Under the pieces are notes generated by a model. It did no database searches and was not told the origin of the DNA. It saw only the letters and a program-made list of their open reading frames with translations. A program made the position numbers and the translations under genes. Below, piece after piece: positions 61,534-64,000 of a stretch of DNA of 64,000 nt. Within the stretch, counting starts at the first letter, position 1, and each line of letters opens with the position of its first letter. Source of the DNA: Polytrichum commune (taxonomy: Eukaryota; Streptophyta; Polytrichopsida; Polytrichales; Polytrichaceae); NCBI GenBank assembly GCA_950295325.1, contig OX485808.1, forward strand, positions 9,986,501 through 10,050,500. The letters run 5' to 3'.

Positions 61534-63250
61534 TCACACTAGGTCCAAATCCACTGCATTTGCAGCATCCAACATAGTCATTACGCGATCTGCAACTTTT
61601 TGTGAAATGAGGTGAGTTGTTTGTTCTTGCCTCTTGCATTGCTTAGTGTACACTACACCTCCACAATCTACGTACTCCACGAGCAACAAACCCTTTGTCC
61701 AATACTTTGTCGAACAATTTATGTACAATAATTTTTTGGATGTTCTTCCCTTTCATGGAGGCACCCGCCATTGCACTTTGAATTGACCTTAAAATGGAGA
61801 GGTTTTATCACAATCCACAATGGTTAATGCTCTTGCCGACTATATATGGTTTTCTTTGTTGTTTGGCCTCACAAGAGCAAAATTGCTCCCTAGGATATCC
61901 CTTCACGGATTGAACACAAGATTGAGTTCATCTTTCGTTGGTCCACAATACTCAACCTCTTCCTCTCCAACTATGGTGTCAATCCCAATTACAACATGGT
62001 ACCTTCTCCAATCTCTGGCAGGCCAAAATTCCTCTATCAATGTGGCGGGTTGTGATGATATGGGTTTCTTTAATTCCTCAAGGATGCATTTCCAATAGTC
62101 CACATAGTTTGCCACGGCTTGAGCATACGATTTTTTTGGCCATTCCCACCTCCCAAATTTCTATATATTTTATGTGCCCTTTGCGATGAACACATGTTTA
62201 TGTCGTGGCCTCTGACGTTTTAGCACCCTCTTTTCTCATGGTTTTTTGCGTTGGCATTTACTACTTCATTGTCCCACATGAATATTTAGGGCACGGATTT
62301 GGGATCTCCAACTATAAGGGATGGCATGCCCTTCCCATCCTCACATCACATTCTAATGGACGTCTTTGTTGGCGACCATATATTGTCCATTGCTTTGTTC
62401 TTGTCTTTCATGACCAACCATCCTTTGTCATCGACATAAAACTTGAATGAATGCTTAGACTCCAATCTCATTAGTGGTTGTTCCCACCATGTTGATGACC
62501 ATGTATGTATAATTTAAAATTTGCAACCTCTTGCACAAACTTGAGTATAAAAATAAGTGTCTTTAAATTCATTAATGTTTTCATCATATCTACAAAAACA
62601 TATACGTTTGTGCGGCGTAACCTTTCAGACTATTTCCCAAAGGATGCATCTATGTCCTTGTGTGTATGTCCCACAATGGAACCCCACCACCACTTCCTTG
62701 AAAATGTGCCTTGCCATGAGCGAAGAGCATAAAACCATCAAATACTTGTCTTTGTTGTCTTAAGTTGTGTTGTTGAGTTGTAGATACAAAATTTAGGGGA
62801 GTGGCATTTCTGTCTTGATGTAGCCCTCCTCATATGTTTGGGATGTTGACGTGTTCCTTGTGATGGAATGTGTACCACTCACAATACACAATGACTTTAG
62901 ACATCGAGACTTGCCATGGAATTATGCATCAAAAATGATATTTTTGGGTAGAGATTGGAATATTTCTTTCATTGTGTTTACCAGCTTTTTCTCAATGCTC
63001 TTAACACATAACACAAGGAGAAAATAGTGTAATTGGAGTCACTAACCAAAATTCCTTTCCATAATGGGCAATTGCCTTTGTTTGTGTGCTCATCCTTGGA
63101 ATGTTTGTTTTTCTTGTATCTATCTTGTCATGTATCAAGGTGAGGAATACTAATTTCATCCTAAAAGATTTGTTCCTCCAAATGTGATGCAATCTTCTAT
63201 ACGTTGTTTGGTACCGCAAATGCTCTACTTGTTTTTCTGTGCATTCACCT
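61534..63250 (-). pseudogene. Decayed transposon gene with DUF7869-like core
   Basis: Minus-strand translation in shifting frames gives segments in the expected order: DTRKTNIPRMSTQTKA (about 63110-63060), then LYLQLNN-DNKDKY and HIFKEVVVGFHCG (about 62790-62660), then after a frameshift HTHKDIDASFGK, a stop, and SERLRRTNVYVFVDM. The pattern 'DN..NKNKY ... FKEV..GF..VGHTHEDIDA.F....LRR' is characteristic of DUF7869 proteins, known from transposon-derived genes. At least two frameshifts and several stops show it is dead. Downstream fragments (61534-62115) may be its C-terminal part. The family name is from memory and should be confirmed by profile search. Confidence 0.6.
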
Positions 63251-64000
63251 AATCCTCTGAGCCTTGGATACTACGTGTAATGAAGCTCTTCAATTATTCA
63301 CACTTTGAACATCTTAAAAAATTGGACCGTGCTTTCTTTAAACAACATTCTTGAAGTGCATATTCTTCAAGTGGTCAATGATTGCAATACATGATGCAAT
63401 TGCAATTCACAATTGGCATGCATGATAGACAAACATCTTCATAATGCTTTGCAAGAACATTATTGAAGGCCATGACACTAGTCAAAGAGCATTTCAATTC
63501 TTGAAATTTGTTCCTTGTATCCACTCCTTGTTGTAAGGTATTGTGTGTTCCCACAATACATTGTAATGTTGTATGTTCCAAAATGGTGCACAGTGCTTGC
63601 ATAGTATAATAGTCACACAAAAAAGTACAACTCAGAGGTGTATGTACTAATAGGCTATCCAAAAACTCATTATGCTTGTATACAAATGCACTCATTGGAA
63701 ACAATGAAATGACAACCTTGTTGTATCTAATTGCAATCAACCCTAATCTGCTCCCAATTCTTTGAACTTGGTAGTACCCTCCTAATGTCTTGGCAATTGT
63801 TGCCAATGCATTTCATTTGGTGAGGCATTGTGTCAACATGCATTGGCACAATAATCACAATACCTTCCTTTGCCTACACAATACGCGGTTAGAGTCATTT
63901 CATTCTGATGTTTCCGTGCATAGAGGACACATTCCTAGCCTTTGAGCATTGCTTGTATACCATGTAGTAGACCTTGGTATTCCACCAAGCCCTTTTGCAC
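63251..64000. other. Window end, probably more of the decayed transposon
   Basis: A minus ORF of 143 codons (63375-63806) lies upstream of the DUF7869-like relic in the same orientation and could be its N-terminal part, but no motif supports this. Nothing else can be assigned. Confidence 0.35.

Noticed and set aside
63901-64000. Possible retrotransposon RNase H motif (VEYQGLLHGIQAML on the minus strand)
   Set aside because: Only one short resembling stretch, no acidic catalytic residues visible, and the window ends there.
1-64000. CRISPR arrays, rRNA, tRNA genes or bacterial operon structure
   Set aside because: None seen; spliced genes and dispersed MITEs show a eukaryotic nuclear locus.

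Overview
The window is nuclear DNA of a eukaryote with intron-rich genes, almost certainly a land plant or close streptophyte relative that makes flagellate sperm. Two intact genes can be rebuilt exon by exon, both on the minus strand. One is a plant-type cyclase-associated protein (CAP). The other is a complete axonemal inner-arm dynein heavy chain of the DNAH3/7/12 type. Flowering plants and conifers have lost axonemal dyneins, so the pair points to a seed-free plant such as a bryophyte, or another lineage with swimming sperm. AT-rich spacers, introns mostly of 100-1,400 bp with GT-AG borders, and many short transposons inside introns fit this. The species cannot be named from the sequence.

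Layout: 1-6420 is gene-free spacer with short repeats and one dispersed repeat. 6421-12328 is CAP (minus, 10 exons, 504 residues), which monomerises and recycles actin. 12329-20515 is an 8.2 kb spacer. It holds the CAP upstream region with a telo-box and a perfect GC-rich hairpin, a SINE-like retroposon with an 11-bp target duplication, and two inverted copies of a 0.4 kb terminal-inverted-repeat element around about 1 kb. 20516-56748 is the dynein heavy chain (minus, 51 exons, 4,507 residues). 56749-61533 is spacer with a diverged tandem duplication at 59.3-60.3 kb. 61534 to about 63250 is a decayed transposon gene (minus) with a DUF7869-like core. The rest to 64000 is probably transposon-derived.

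Both gene models were built by hand from splice sites and checked for reading phase across every junction. Both close exactly in frame with no internal stop (1,515 and 13,524 coding bases including the stops). The dynein has a tail, a linker, AAA1-AAA6, a coiled-coil stalk with its microtubule-binding domain, and the C-terminal region. It would act as a single motor subunit inside the sperm axoneme. CAP is a housekeeping actin regulator. Nothing beyond adjacency links the two genes.

The introns are rich in small mobile elements. At least six dispersed families (called A, B, C, D, F and the inverted pair here) occur in two or more copies, several as long hairpins and one nested in another. No rRNA, tRNA, CRISPR or prokaryotic-type system was seen. 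The most unusual points are a 457-residue charged N-terminal extension on the dynein, a changed AAA2 P-loop, tandem repeats in CAP intron 1 that carry copies of the exon 1 splice donor, and the perfect 17-bp-arm hairpin upstream of CAP.
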